DNA of 42,218 nt from a virus, in IMG/VR virus record IMGVR_UViG_3300043313_000919, positions 1 through 42,218 of that record, one strand, 5' to 3'. Positions 1 to 8,138 of this stretch are shown piece by piece. A model generated the notes under the pieces. It saw nothing but the letters and a program-made list of their open reading frames with translations. It was not told the origin of the DNA and did not search any database. Position 1 is the stretch's first letter. The number at the start of each line of letters is the position of its first letter. A program made the translations under genes and the position numbers.

Positions 1-69
1 TCACCGCGTCTCTCTCTCCCCGGACTTCACCCGACCCGCCGGCAGCGACCAGTACCCCCCATCGATGTT

Positions 70-110
70 GATCATGATAGCAAGATCATCTAGCCAAGGA
101 GAATGATCAT
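70..110. promoter_or_regulatory. GATCAT repeat cluster before the first gene
   Basis: The hexamer GATCAT occurs at 70-75, 84-89 and 105-110, the last inside an 8-bp palindrome that overlaps the start of the first gene. The spacing (14 and 21 bp) and the palindromic nature suggest a possible regulator-binding site. No clear -10/-35 pair was found, and bases 1-69 hold nothing recognisable. This is inference from repetition only. Confidence 0.25.
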
Positions 111-429
111 GGACCCCGACGTATTCACCGATGCCGAGGCCGAGCGCCGGCGCGACGCAGAGGCCGAGCGCTGGCTACGTGGTCGCGTGTTCTGGTTGGT
201 GCGCGACGTCGACATCACCGGCATATCAGGCACCGGTGTCGTTGCTGACGGCGTGCAGTTCCCCGATGGCACCGTCGTGATGCGGTGGTGTGCTGTCGAC
301 AATGCCCACGCCAAGCGCGGCGTAAAGCCGACCACGCAGGTGCATGATGATCTTGAGTCAGCTATCGCTCTGCACGGGCACAACGGCGCGACGCGCATCG
401 TGTGGGTCGACTCCCCACCAGGTGGCTAA
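109..429 (+). CDS. Hypothetical protein, 106 aa
   Basis: First complete gene in the window, of unknown function. The ATG at 109 is preferred to the in-frame ATG at 103 because the ribosome site AAGGAG (96-101) lies 7 bases before 109 but only 1 base before 103. The N-terminus is a short charged helix rich in Glu, Ala and Arg; the remainder looks like a small beta-rich domain with no recognisable motif. Its stop TAA shares its last base with the ATG of the next gene, so the two are probably translationally coupled. The position just before the terminase genes is typical of small accessory phage genes. Confidence 0.75.
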   Translation: MDPDVFTDAEAERRRDAEAERWLRGRVFWLVRDVDITGISGTGVVADGVQFPDGTVVMRWCAVDNAHAKRGVKPTTQVHDDLESAIALHGHNGATRIVWVDSPPGG

Positions 430-668
430 TGCTGGCTTTGGTGTTCGCACTGCTCGGCGCCGGCGTCATCGTGATCTGGTCGCTGCTCGGCGCGTACGGT
501 CTGGTGCATCTGGCGCTGCAGCTGAGGCGGCCGCGGCTCACGCCGCTGCTCGAGCAACCTGGCCCGGGCGCGTGTCGCTCATGCGGCCGCGACGACCTGC
601 CCCTTAACGTCGGCGGCGAGTGCTGGTTTTGCCACCAGCTGACCACCGGCCAGGAGGCACCCCAATGA
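429..668 (+). CDS. Small membrane protein with zinc-ribbon tail, 79 aa
   Basis: The protein has one hydrophobic helix at about residues 2-30, a short basic stretch, and then a C-terminal zinc-ribbon-like module with Cys49-x2-Cys52 and Cys65-x2-Cys68. That predicts a membrane-anchored metal-binding protein, probably with the ribbon in the cytoplasm. The ATG at 429 overlaps the preceding stop (TAATG), which is better than the GTG at 402, a start that would overlap the upstream gene by 28 bp. The stop overlaps the next start (ATGA). Function is unknown; coupling to its neighbours suggests one polycistronic message leading to the terminase. Confidence 0.7.
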   Translation: MLALVFALLGAGVIVIWSLLGAYGLVHLALQLRRPRLTPLLEQPGPGACRSCGRDDLPLNVGGECWFCHQLTTGQEAPQ

Positions 669-919
669 GCACCACCGTCAACCGCGACCTGACATCCGAG
701 GAGCTCGCCGCGGCGCAGCTGCTCACCGACCTCGAGCAGATTGTGCCCATCAAGGTCGGCGACAGGGTGATTTTCACGTTGCCAAGTCACACGCCATTGC
801 CGCAGCTGTACGCATTCCGCAGCGTTGTGCAGACCTACCTGCCCGGTCTTGATTTCGTTGTCATCACCGAAGCCATACAGGTGAGCGTGCTGCGCGCCGA
901 GGCCGAGGATGTCGCGTAG
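665..919 (+). CDS. Hypothetical protein, 84 aa
   Basis: A small soluble protein whose start overlaps the stop of the membrane/zinc-ribbon gene by four bases. It has an acidic helical N-terminus and a central strand-rich part with 'VGDRVIFTLP', followed by a helix. I do not recognise the family. The tail overlaps the next gene by 11 bp, so it belongs to the same tightly packed pre-terminase operon. Confidence 0.7.
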   Translation: MSTTVNRDLTSEELAAAQLLTDLEQIVPIKVGDRVIFTLPSHTPLPQLYAFRSVVQTYLPGLDFVVITEAIQVSVLRAEAEDVA

Positions 920-1145
920 GCGCCTCGCCTATGCGGCTGTGGCGCTCCTAATCGGCGCTCTCAGCGCTGCGGCTGTCGTACGTATCGGCATCGGGGTGCA
1001 TCACGTGCTCTCGATGACCGCCATGCAGGTCGCGCGCAAAGTGCTCGAGCTCATGGTGCTGCGCAAGGCCGGCCTCGCCGAGCGGGTCATTGTCGGCCTG
1101 CTCGAGATCGCCGATCACGTGAGGGGATGGAGTGGTCACACGTAA
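909..1145 (+). CDS. Small membrane protein, 78 aa
   Basis: An Arg-rich start (MSRRR) precedes one clear transmembrane helix at about residues 6-24; the rest is amphipathic helix. The positive-inside rule places the short N-terminus in the cytoplasm. It overlaps the gene before by 11 bp and the terminase small subunit by 14 bp. Function is unknown. Confidence 0.65.
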   Translation: MSRRRLAYAAVALLIGALSAAAVVRIGIGVHHVLSMTAMQVARKVLELMVLRKAGLAERVIVGLLEIADHVRGWSGHT

Positions 1146-1596
1146 GCGCGGCCTCGCCGCCGTACCGGACAGCAAGCGGCCGGCGCCGCCAGATCTGCGT
1201 GATGCGCTCGCCGAGGCGCTCGCCGCCATGCAATGGAACACCACCGCAGACAACGCCATGATCGCGCTGGCCAAGCGCTATGCGCAGCAGATCGAGGAGG
1301 CCGTCGAGCGCGCCGAGGAGCTCGAGCAGCTGTGGCGCGAGGCTCACCGCATGGGCGACGAGCGCGACCTATTCCGCAAGCGCCTTGAGCGCCTTGAGGC
1401 CAAATGTGAGGTCGACCGCATGGTCGGCTGGCTGGGCCCGCAGCTGCAGGGGGTAATTCGAGAGCTCGGCGGCTCATCGATGGCTCGAAAGTCATTCGGC
1501 AAGGGCAGCGAGGGGGGTAGTCGACTCGATGGCCTCCGCAAACGAACACCTGGCGTTCGACCTGGCGCAGCAGGTACTGGGGAAGACAGCACCTAG
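1132..1596 (+). CDS. terS: Terminase small subunit
   Basis: Probable DNA-recognition subunit of the packaging motor, 154 aa. It lies directly before and overlaps the large subunit by 68 bp, the usual arrangement. The N-terminal RGLAAVPDSKRP stretch, followed by a helical block with 'NAMIALAKRYAQQIEEA' and a coiled-coil region (about residues 45-95), resembles small terminases of actinobacterial siphoviruses. The GTG start at 1132 sits behind a purine-rich site (GAGGGG, 1121-1126). The C-terminal 35 residues are basic and low in complexity and may be a tail that contacts DNA or the large subunit. The call rests on position and helical pattern, because small terminases diverge quickly. Confidence 0.72.
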   Translation: MVTRKRGLAAVPDSKRPAPPDLRDALAEALAAMQWNTTADNAMIALAKRYAQQIEEAVERAEELEQLWREAHRMGDERDLFRKRLERLEAKCEVDRMVGWLGPQLQGVIRELGGSSMARKSFGKGSEGGSRLDGLRKRTPGVRPGAAGTGEDST

Positions 1597-3100
1597 AGTT
1601 TTCACCGCGCCGCTCGTGCAGGGCCCACCCGGCCCGTGCGGGTGCGGCTGCGCGCTGGATGACACCAACACCCTCGGTTTTGCCGTCGAGGAGTTCGCTC
1701 GAGACATCCTCGGCCGGCCATTGTTCCGCTGGCAGCGCTGGCTGGTCATCCACGCCATGGAATTGCTGTCCAACGACTGGCCGCGGTTCCGCCAGGTGCT
1801 CGTGCTGGTCGGCCGGCAGAACGGCAAAACAGAGCTCTGCGTCATCCTCAGCCTCTTCTGGTTGTGGGTGCAGCAGGTGCCCATGGTGCTCGGCACCTCA
1901 ACCAAGCTCGATTACTCGCGCATCTCATGGAAAAAAGCCATCAAGCTCGCGCGGGCCACCGCAGACCTCCGCGGCAACGTCGCCGTGCGCAAGGAGAACG
2001 GCAAGGAGGAGCTCAAGGCCGTCTGGGATGCCGACGCTGAGGATGAGTCGGTGTACAAGATCGCGGCGAGCAACGAGGAGGGCGGTCGCTCGCTGACCAT
2101 CCATCGCCTCATCGAGGATGAGCTCAGGCAGCACCACGACTACTCGGCACACGATGCGGCGAAAAACGCCATGAATGCTGTGGATGACGGGCAAGCGTGG
2201 GCGATCACCAATGAGGGCGATGACCGTGCCGTCGTGCTGCACGATCTGCACGATGACGCGCTGCTGTTCATCGCGCAGGGCCAAGGCGACCTGCGCCTCG
2301 GTTTGTTCTCATACTCGGCCGAGCCAGGCTGCGACCTCCTCGACGTCGAGCAGGCCGCGCAGTCAAACCCCTCGATGGGTGAAAAGGGCGGCGTCAACTG
2401 GCTCAACCTGGTCGGCGACGCCAAGCGAGCGGCACTTAAGGGCGGCGCGGTCGAGGCCGGCTACCGCACCGAGGTGCTGTGCCAGCGGGTGCGCCAGCTG
2501 CGCAGCATGCCTATCAGCCTCGAGGCGTGGGCGGCGACCTCGAAAGACATTCACCCCGACCCCGAGGCCGGTGAGACCTGGCCCGATCCCGTGCCTGACC
2601 AGGGGCCGGCGTTTTTCGTCGTTGTCGGTGAGGATCAAACCTCTGCAGCGATCGCTGTGGCCGGCGGCTACGATGGCCGGCCACATGTCGAGTACGCCTA
2701 CGCCGGCGCACCTGACGGCCTGGTCGCTCGAGCCAAGGAGCTCGCCGAGACTCACCCCCTGGCGCCGTGGGGCGCATTCAACGCCGGCCAAACTCGCGCC
2801 TGGTCGCCGCAGTTCGCCACGTTCAACGTCGAGCTCAAGCTGCTCGGTGTCCCTGAGACCGTCGCAGCCTGCGCGCACCTGCAGCGACTGGCCAATCTGT
2901 TTAGGTTCACCCACTCGCCCAACCAGAGCGCCGAGGAATCACTCGCCGGCGCGGAGCGTCGCAAGACTGTCGGCGGCGGCTGGGTCTGGGATTGGGAGAA
3001 ATCCACCAGTGATCTGACCATGATCAGCGCCGCCACCGGCGCGCTGTGGCTGCTTGAGTCGGTGCCGACCTATAAGCCAGCGTTCGCATTCTCTGCTTAG
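1529..3100 (+). CDS. terL: Terminase large subunit
   Basis: ATPase-nuclease that pumps and cuts genomic DNA during packaging, 523 aa. The N-terminal ATPase carries an 'FRWQRWLV' adenine-binding-like motif near residue 67, Walker A GRQNGKT at 95-101 and Walker B-like LIEDE at 194-198. The C-terminal RNase H-like nuclease begins near residue 361 with a hydrophobic strand followed by an acidic GEDQT. Length and motif order match HK97/phiC31-type large terminases. The ATG at 1529 overlaps the small subunit and has a GAGGGGGG-like site upstream. It is followed after 10 bases by a small membrane gene and then the portal, the standard packaging order. Confidence 0.95.
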   Translation: MASANEHLAFDLAQQVLGKTAPRVFTAPLVQGPPGPCGCGCALDDTNTLGFAVEEFARDILGRPLFRWQRWLVIHAMELLSNDWPRFRQVLVLVGRQNGKTELCVILSLFWLWVQQVPMVLGTSTKLDYSRISWKKAIKLARATADLRGNVAVRKENGKEELKAVWDADAEDESVYKIAASNEEGGRSLTIHRLIEDELRQHHDYSAHDAAKNAMNAVDDGQAWAITNEGDDRAVVLHDLHDDALLFIAQGQGDLRLGLFSYSAEPGCDLLDVEQAAQSNPSMGEKGGVNWLNLVGDAKRAALKGGAVEAGYRTEVLCQRVRQLRSMPISLEAWAATSKDIHPDPEAGETWPDPVPDQGPAFFVVVGEDQTSAAIAVAGGYDGRPHVEYAYAGAPDGLVARAKELAETHPLAPWGAFNAGQTRAWSPQFATFNVELKLLGVPETVAACAHLQRLANLFRFTHSPNQSAEESLAGAERRKTVGGGWVWDWEKSTSDLTMISAATGALWLLESVPTYKPAFAFSA

Positions 3101-3110
3101 GGGGTTTCCC

Positions 3111-3371
3111 ATGACTGTGAGCGAGCTATACCCCCAACCACGGCCGCAGGTGGAGGGCCCGCGGCCGCCAGCCGTACAGGATTCTGTCAACCCCCGAGCG
3201 ATCGCGCCGAGGCGTACGCACTCACTGCCTGTCGAGATCACTTTGCTCGCGCTCGCCGGCCTGCTGTACGTGTTCGGATTGCTGCTCGGCTGGGTATCGC
3301 TGCCGTTTAACTGGGCCATGGGCGCCGTACGCGCCGGCTGGATTGACGCGCGGCAGCGGGGCGGCATCTAG
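3111..3371 (+). CDS. Small membrane protein between terminase and portal, 86 aa
   Basis: The N-terminal half is Pro-rich and polar. A strong transmembrane helix follows at about residues 41-64, and the C-terminus is short and Arg-containing. The ATG at 3111 has AGGGGG at 3099-3104. The stop shares one base with the GTG of the portal, so translation is probably coupled. An inserted membrane protein is not needed for packaging; it may be an accessory gene such as an exclusion or entry factor, but nothing in the sequence proves a role. Confidence 0.7.
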   Translation: MTVSELYPQPRPQVEGPRPPAVQDSVNPRAIAPRRTHSLPVEITLLALAGLLYVFGLLLGWVSLPFNWAMGAVRAGWIDARQRGGI

Positions 3372-4816
3372 TGCCCAAACTGCTCGAGAAGGTCAAGACC
3401 AACCGCCGGCCGGCGGCTAAGTCGTGGGGTGGCAACCCGACCATCTGGGAGCAGGATGCGCTGCGCTTTGCGATGTTCGGCGCCGGCCCGTCGCTGGGCG
3501 ACACCGAGAGCATCGATCACGATTTCGTCAGCTACGTGCTGCAGGCGATCGGTGAGAATCCGATCATTTTCGGCGCCAAGGAGCGCCGGCGCCAGGTGTT
3601 CGCTCAAGCGAATTTCATGTGGCAGACCATGGAGAGCGGCCGCGGCGGCAAGCTCTCCTCAACCGCTGCTCTCGACGTGCTGCGCAAGCCGTGGCCTAAC
3701 GGCTCACTGCCCGAGCTCCTCGGCCGTATGGAGGGCGACGTCACTGCCGCCGGCAACTTCTACGCCACTTTGGTCGATGAGCGGGGCAAGATCGGTCGCG
3801 CCGCCAAGGGCAGCGCCACCGCGCGCATCTCGAGGCTGCGACCCGATTGGATCACCATCGTCATCGGGGTGCCCAAGGAGTCAGACGCGGACGTGTACGA
3901 CCCCCGCGCCCGCATAATCAGCTACCTGTACCGCACCCCGCGCAACCGCGAGCCGCTCACGCTGCTGCCCGAGGAGGTCTGCCACTACTCACCGGTGCCC
4001 GATCTGATCTCGAGATTCCGCGGCATGTCATGGCTTACCCCGGTGCTGCTTGAAATCCTGGCCGATAAGGCCGCCACGCAGCACAAGCTCAATTTCTTCG
4101 CCAACGGCGCCGTGCACGCCATGGCGATCAAGTACCCGCCGAACACCTCGGCGCAGCTGCTGCGTGAGTACAAGAAGCTGTACGACGAGGAGTATGCCGG
4201 CGTCGATAACCATTACAAGACCTTTCACATTGCCGGCGCCGACCCGATCCCGATGAGCGCCGATTTTCAGCAGCTCGACCTCAAACACACCCAAGGCGCC
4301 GGCGAAACACGCATCGCACTGGCCGCCGGCGTACCCGCGGCCATCCTCGGCATCTCCGAGGGCCTCGAGGGGTCGACGCTCAACCAGGGCAACTTTGGCG
4401 CAGCGCGCCGGCTGTTCGTTGACACCACGATCAGAGACCTCTGGTCAATGGCCGGGCCGGCGCTCGAGACGCTGTTCACGCCTCCGCAGCAAAATCAGCG
4501 CCTGTGGTACGACCCCCGCGATGTCCCGTTCCTGCGTGAGGACGCTAAGGACGACGCCGCAATCAAAAACCAGGATGCGCAAACACTCAAGGCGCTGGTC
4601 GAGGCTGGCTGGGATTGGAATGCGGCCGTCGAATACGTCACGACCGGCGATCTTGCCAATCTGAAAAATGCGCACTCGGGCCTATTGCCGGTGCAGCTGC
4701 AACCGCCAGGGCAAACCAATCAACCCCCGGCCGGTGCGCCGAGCGGGTCAAACAATTCACCTCAGAACGGAAGCGGGAGAAATGGCAACACGGTCGAAGC
4801 TGCAGCACGGCGTTGA
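3371..4816 (+). CDS. Portal protein
   Basis: A 481-aa protein of HK97/SPP1-type portal length that would form the dodecameric ring at the packaging vertex. Evidence is the position between TerL and the prohead protease plus family-like segments: an early 'NPIIFGAKERR' helix, the 'GNFYATLVDE' strand, an 'SWLTPVLLEILADKAATQHK' helix and a C-terminal half with 'GVPAAILGISEGLEGSTLNQG', typical of portals from actinophages. The last 40 residues are Gln/Pro/Asn-rich and probably disordered. The 3' end overlaps the protease gene by 35 bp. Confidence 0.92.
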   Translation: MPKLLEKVKTNRRPAAKSWGGNPTIWEQDALRFAMFGAGPSLGDTESIDHDFVSYVLQAIGENPIIFGAKERRRQVFAQANFMWQTMESGRGGKLSSTAALDVLRKPWPNGSLPELLGRMEGDVTAAGNFYATLVDERGKIGRAAKGSATARISRLRPDWITIVIGVPKESDADVYDPRARIISYLYRTPRNREPLTLLPEEVCHYSPVPDLISRFRGMSWLTPVLLEILADKAATQHKLNFFANGAVHAMAIKYPPNTSAQLLREYKKLYDEEYAGVDNHYKTFHIAGADPIPMSADFQQLDLKHTQGAGETRIALAAGVPAAILGISEGLEGSTLNQGNFGAARRLFVDTTIRDLWSMAGPALETLFTPPQQNQRLWYDPRDVPFLREDAKDDAAIKNQDAQTLKALVEAGWDWNAAVEYVTTGDLANLKNAHSGLLPVQLQPPGQTNQPPAGAPSGSNNSPQNGSGRNGNTVEAAARR

Positions 4817-5927
4817 GATCAAGAGCGCCGACAAGGGCGAGGTCTCCGCAGTTATTGCCACGCTCAACGTCAAGGATCACGACGGCGACGTTGCCACCGA
4901 GGAAACGTTCACCCCTGGTGCTGAGGTGGTGATCTCCTCATATAACCACTCGAGCATGTATGGCGCTTCGCTGCCCGTGGGCAAGGGCAAGATCCGCGTC
5001 GCGTCCGGCGCAGCGATCCTCGACGGCAAGTTTTGGATCGAGAACCTGCCCGAGGCGCGCAGCGCCTTCGAGGTGGTCAAGCAGATGGGCACCTCGCAGG
5101 AGTGGTCGTACGGATACAAGGTCATCGACTCTGAGCCCGGCACGTTTGACGGCGAGCGGGTGCAGTTCCTCAAGGCCGTCGATGTGTTCGAGGCCTCGCC
5201 GGTGATCCGCGGCGCCGGCCTCAACACCCACACATTGTCGGTCAAGGGCCTCAAGGATGGCGCCGAGCTCGACCCCGCTGACGCAATCGAAAGGGTGCGC
5301 GCCATGTCCGAGTACCGTTCCGCGATCCGGCCACACGAAACCCTCACCTCGCTCAAGGCCTGGCTGCTGCGCGACGCTGAGGCCAAGCTCGGCGAGCAGC
5401 CCACCATTCTCGACCTGCGCTCGATGTACGCGTGGGTCGACCCGACCGGCGACCCCGAGGTCAAGGGCTCATATGCGTACCCGCACCACGATGGGCCTGG
5501 CGGGCCGGCGAACATCCGCGCCTGCCTCGCCGGCATTGCCAAGTTGAATTACGCCACCGCGACGGGGCCCGGGATTCCCGACGGCGACCGGCGCGGGGTG
5601 TATAACCATCTTGCTGCCCACGTGTTCGAGGCTGAGATCACACCGAGCGATCTGACTTCGGGCAAGGGCGAAAGTCTCAAGTTCTCCGACCAGCTGGTCG
5701 CTGTCTTGGCAGCTGAGCAGGAAATGGTCGAGCGGTCGAGCGGTGTCTTGGCACTGCGCCGCAGCAAGGGTAAGACGCACGCCGCATTCAGTGCACTGGC
5801 GCTCGAGTGGTCGCTCGACAACCAGAAGGCGCTGCGCTCTCACCTCGACACCCCGCAGGTCGACGCTGCGCGAGAGCTCGCGCGGTTCATCCAAATACAG
5901 CAACAGCTGGCACAGACAGGAGTATGA
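4782..5927 (+). CDS. Prohead protease (HK97 S78-like), C-terminally extended
   Basis: Capsid maturation protease, 381 aa from the ATG at 4782; a purine-rich GCGGGAGA lies just upstream, and the longer upstream frame is an unlikely start. Residues 1-165 show the S78 pattern: an N-terminal strand block with 'DHDGDV', a His in 'YNHSSM' and 'EASPVIRGAG', the usual end of the protease core. The C-terminal 200 residues, with 'YPHHDGPGGP' and 'DRRGVYNHLAAH', form an extension seen in phage protease genes that also carry scaffold-like or DUF2213-like parts. It probably cleaves the delta domain of the capsid protein encoded directly downstream. A short tandem GGTCGAGC repeat lies near 5726-5742. Confidence 0.82.
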   Translation: MATRSKLQHGVEIKSADKGEVSAVIATLNVKDHDGDVATEETFTPGAEVVISSYNHSSMYGASLPVGKGKIRVASGAAILDGKFWIENLPEARSAFEVVKQMGTSQEWSYGYKVIDSEPGTFDGERVQFLKAVDVFEASPVIRGAGLNTHTLSVKGLKDGAELDPADAIERVRAMSEYRSAIRPHETLTSLKAWLLRDAEAKLGEQPTILDLRSMYAWVDPTGDPEVKGSYAYPHHDGPGGPANIRACLAGIAKLNYATATGPGIPDGDRRGVYNHLAAHVFEAEITPSDLTSGKGESLKFSDQLVAVLAAEQEMVERSSGVLALRRSKGKTHAAFSALALEWSLDNQKALRSHLDTPQVDAARELARFIQIQQQLAQTGV

Positions 5928-5929
5928 CA

Positions 5930-7198
5930 ATGGCGTTTCCCGCGCTAGAAGAGGCACAGGGCAAGCTCGCGCTCAAGCAGCGCGAGATCGGCGAGATTTT
6001 CGACCAGGCCGGCGAGGCCATGGATCTCAGCAAGGTGAGCACCACCCTGCTGAGCGGCGACACCTACCAGCGCGCCCACCAGATCAAGATTCGCAACGAT
6101 GAGCTCAGCGATCTCGGCAAGCAGGTCGGCGACCTGACGGCCGTGCAGCAGGCCGCCGATCGGGCCAAGATGGCCGGCGACCTCGGCTCTGACGGCTCAG
6201 GTGAGCCTGATACCAAGCGCTCGGGTGGCCTCGGTGCGTTCGAGGGCGGCTACGGCATCCCGCAGGCACCGCGCAAGACCATCGGCGAGATGTTCGTTGC
6301 ATCCAAGGCGCTCACCGATCGGCGCGGCAGCATCGGGCCCGAGGTGCACCTTGACTATGAGCTCAAGACGCTGCTCACCACCACGGCCGGCTGGGCGCCC
6401 GAGGTGCTGCGCAACGACCGGTTCATCGAGTTCGCCACGCGGCCGATTCAGGTGGCCGACCTGCTGCCGCAGACAACGACCGCGCAGGCCGCTGTCAAGT
6501 ACATGGAAGAGACCACCTTCACCAACTCAGCGGCAGAAACCGCTGAGGGTGGTACGTACCCCGAGTCGGCGCTGGCGTTCACCGAGAAGCTCAGCCCGGT
6601 GCAAAAGATCCCGACATTCATTCCGGTCACCGATGAGCAGCTTGATGACGTTGCGCGCATGCGGGGCATCATCGAGAACCGTCTCGCGTTCATGATCCGG
6701 CAGCGTCTCGACCTGCAGATCATCGCCGGCAACGGCACCGCGCCCAACCTGCGAGGCATCCTCAACGTCGCCGGTATTCAGACCCAAGCCAAGGGCACCG
6801 ACCCCGGGCCCGACGCCATCTACAAGGCGATCGTCAAGGTCAACACCACGGGGCAGGCAGCGGCCAACGCTGTACTGCTCAACCCTCTCGACTGGCAGAA
6901 CATCCGGTTGCTGCGCACCGCTGACGGCATCTACATCTGGGGCAACCCCTCAGAGGCAGGGCCCGAGCGTGTGTGGGGTCTGCGGGTGGCTCAGGCGCAG
7001 GCTGCGACCGCCGGCACCGGTGTCGTTGGCGACTTTGCCAACTTCGCCGAGCTCTCGGTGCGTTCCGGCATCGACGTGCAGGTGAGCAACTCTCACAGCA
7101 CGTTTTTCGTTGAGGGCAAGCTCGCGGTGCGGGCCGACATCCGCGCCGCACTCGTGTGGTACCGGCCGGCTGCATTCTGCACCGTTACCGGCCTCTGA
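5930..7198 (+). CDS. Major capsid protein (HK97 fold)
   Basis: A 422-aa shell protein. The start at 5930 is chosen because CAGGAG (5917-5922) is 7 bases before it but only one base before the alternative ATG at 5924. Residues 1 to about 110 form a charged helical delta domain that probably acts as internal scaffold and is removed by the protease. The capsid core begins near residue 125, with 'TTTAGWAPEVLRNDRF', an E-loop-like region and 'VTDEQLDDVA', and ends with the 'FFVEGKLAVRADIRAALVWYRPAAF' type of P/A-domain motif common to this family. A perfect hairpin follows at 7214-7253. Confidence 0.95.
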   Translation: MAFPALEEAQGKLALKQREIGEIFDQAGEAMDLSKVSTTLLSGDTYQRAHQIKIRNDELSDLGKQVGDLTAVQQAADRAKMAGDLGSDGSGEPDTKRSGGLGAFEGGYGIPQAPRKTIGEMFVASKALTDRRGSIGPEVHLDYELKTLLTTTAGWAPEVLRNDRFIEFATRPIQVADLLPQTTTAQAAVKYMEETTFTNSAAETAEGGTYPESALAFTEKLSPVQKIPTFIPVTDEQLDDVARMRGIIENRLAFMIRQRLDLQIIAGNGTAPNLRGILNVAGIQTQAKGTDPGPDAIYKAIVKVNTTGQAAANAVLLNPLDWQNIRLLRTADGIYIWGNPSEAGPERVWGLRVAQAQAATAGTGVVGDFANFAELSVRSGIDVQVSNSHSTFFVEGKLAVRADIRAALVWYRPAAFCTVTGL

Positions 7199-7213
7199 TC
7201 TGATCAAATGGTG

Positions 7214-7253
7214 TGTGTCCCTGCCTCTTACTGTTCCCCGGGGCAGGGACACA
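7214..7253 (+). terminator. Perfect 12-bp hairpin after the capsid gene
   Basis: TGTGTCCCTGCC at 7214-7225 pairs perfectly with GGCAGGGACACA at 7242-7253 around a 16-base loop, starting 16 bases after the capsid stop. There is no T-run, so it may be a partial or Rho-assisted terminator or an mRNA 3'-end stabiliser that sets capsid protein above downstream proteins. It ends 15 bases before the next start codon. Confidence 0.65.
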
Positions 7254-7268
7254 TCGAGAGGGGTAGAT

Positions 7269-7574
7269 ATGGCACAGCTGCCTTGGGGTCAGGCCGGCCC
7301 CGTGCTGACTGTTGCGGCGTCTCCGCTGGTGTCGCCGTGGTTGGATTGCTCGGGCCACTCTCAGGTAGTGCCGTGGTTTGCGTTCGCCGGCGGCACCTCG
7401 GTGCATTCGATCGAGGGGTCATTCGACGGGGTCAATGTCGACACCGATGCCGTCTACGGTGCGCCGACCTCCGGTACGCCGTTTACTGTGCTCTCGCCAT
7501 TCATCCGATGGAAGACGGTGCAGACGGTCGCCGATGCGACTAAAAGCAAGATTTATCTCAGGGCTCGACCCTAG
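7269..7574 (+). CDS. Small structural-region protein, 101 aa
   Basis: Unknown function. It sits directly after the capsid gene and its hairpin, behind a strong GAGAGGGG site. The sequence is rich in Gly, Ser, Thr, Val and Pro with few charges, as expected for a small beta-sandwich protein, and has no signal peptide or long helix. The slot after the capsid gene often holds a head decoration or cement protein, but I do not recognise a family, so that remains an inference from position. Confidence 0.7.
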   Translation: MAQLPWGQAGPVLTVAASPLVSPWLDCSGHSQVVPWFAFAGGTSVHSIEGSFDGVNVDTDAVYGAPTSGTPFTVLSPFIRWKTVQTVADATKSKIYLRARP

Positions 7575-7589
7575 GAAAGGAACCAAGAA

Positions 7590-7814
7590 ATGCCAATTGT
7601 GGCGGGTGGGCGAATCAACCCACCGACGACCGCCGGCGTCACTAATCCCGGCATCAGGGCCGGGAACGTGTACGCCGTTGAGGCTGTACCCACCGATGCC
7701 AACGTCGGCCTGCAAGCCGGCGAGCTCGCTAATGGCATGTTCGCCCAGAACGTGCTAACGGGCTTCCTGTACGAGCGCCAGGCCGGCGCCTGGGTCCGAA
7801 TCGACACGGTGTGA
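7590..7814 (+). CDS. Small structural-region protein, 74 aa
   Basis: Starts after an AGGAAAGG ribosome site. The protein is Gly/Ala/Val-rich and probably all-beta, with 'PTTAGVTNPGIRAGNVYAVE' near the start. Its stop overlaps the GTG of the next gene (GTGTGA). Function is unknown; the position suggests a minor head component. Confidence 0.65.
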   Translation: MPIVAGGRINPPTTAGVTNPGIRAGNVYAVEAVPTDANVGLQAGELANGMFAQNVLTGFLYERQAGAWVRIDTV

Positions 7815-8008
7815 TTATCAAGGGCCGTTGGTACTGGACCAACAACAAGGAGGAGCTCGTACCCGAGGGGGATGAGCGGGCCGCGTTCCTGGCCTACCCC
7901 GACGGCGATGAGGTCGGCGACGACGAGGCGCGCAAGCTTGGCCTCGCCGCCAAGATGCGGCGCGCAACCAGCGACAAGCAACTCAAGGCCGGCAGCAAAG
8001 ACAAGTAA
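7811..8008 (+). CDS. Small acidic protein in the head region, 65 aa
   Basis: GTG start overlapping the previous stop by four bases. The N-terminal half has aromatic and acidic residues (WYW, then PEGDERAAF), followed by 'GDDEARKLGL' and a basic helical end. Comparable short genes are common between capsid and connector genes in actinophages, with no assigned role. A hairpin lies downstream at 8071-8111. Confidence 0.65.
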   Translation: MIIKGRWYWTNNKEELVPEGDERAAFLAYPDGDEVGDDEARKLGLAAKMRRATSDKQLKAGSKDK

Positions 8009-8070
8009 CCCCGCTATACCCCTCACTGCGACCACGGGGCGCAGCGCAAGGCACGGGGGAGATATCGACA

Positions 8071-8111
8071 TGGGTCCGCCACCGTCTTAGGGCGGGAAAC
8101 GGTGGGGCCCA
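8071..8111 (+). terminator. Stem-loop before the SAP-like head gene
   Basis: CCACCGT at 8079-8085 pairs with ACGGTGG at 8099-8105, extended outward by TGGG 8071-8074 with CCCA 8108-8111 across a small internal loop. It lies in the 130-base gap 8009-8138, which contains no other gene. As at the capsid hairpin there is no T-tract, so attenuation or RNA processing is more likely than a full terminator. Confidence 0.5.
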
Positions 8112-8138
8112 CCGAACACAACCAAGGAGAGCACCACG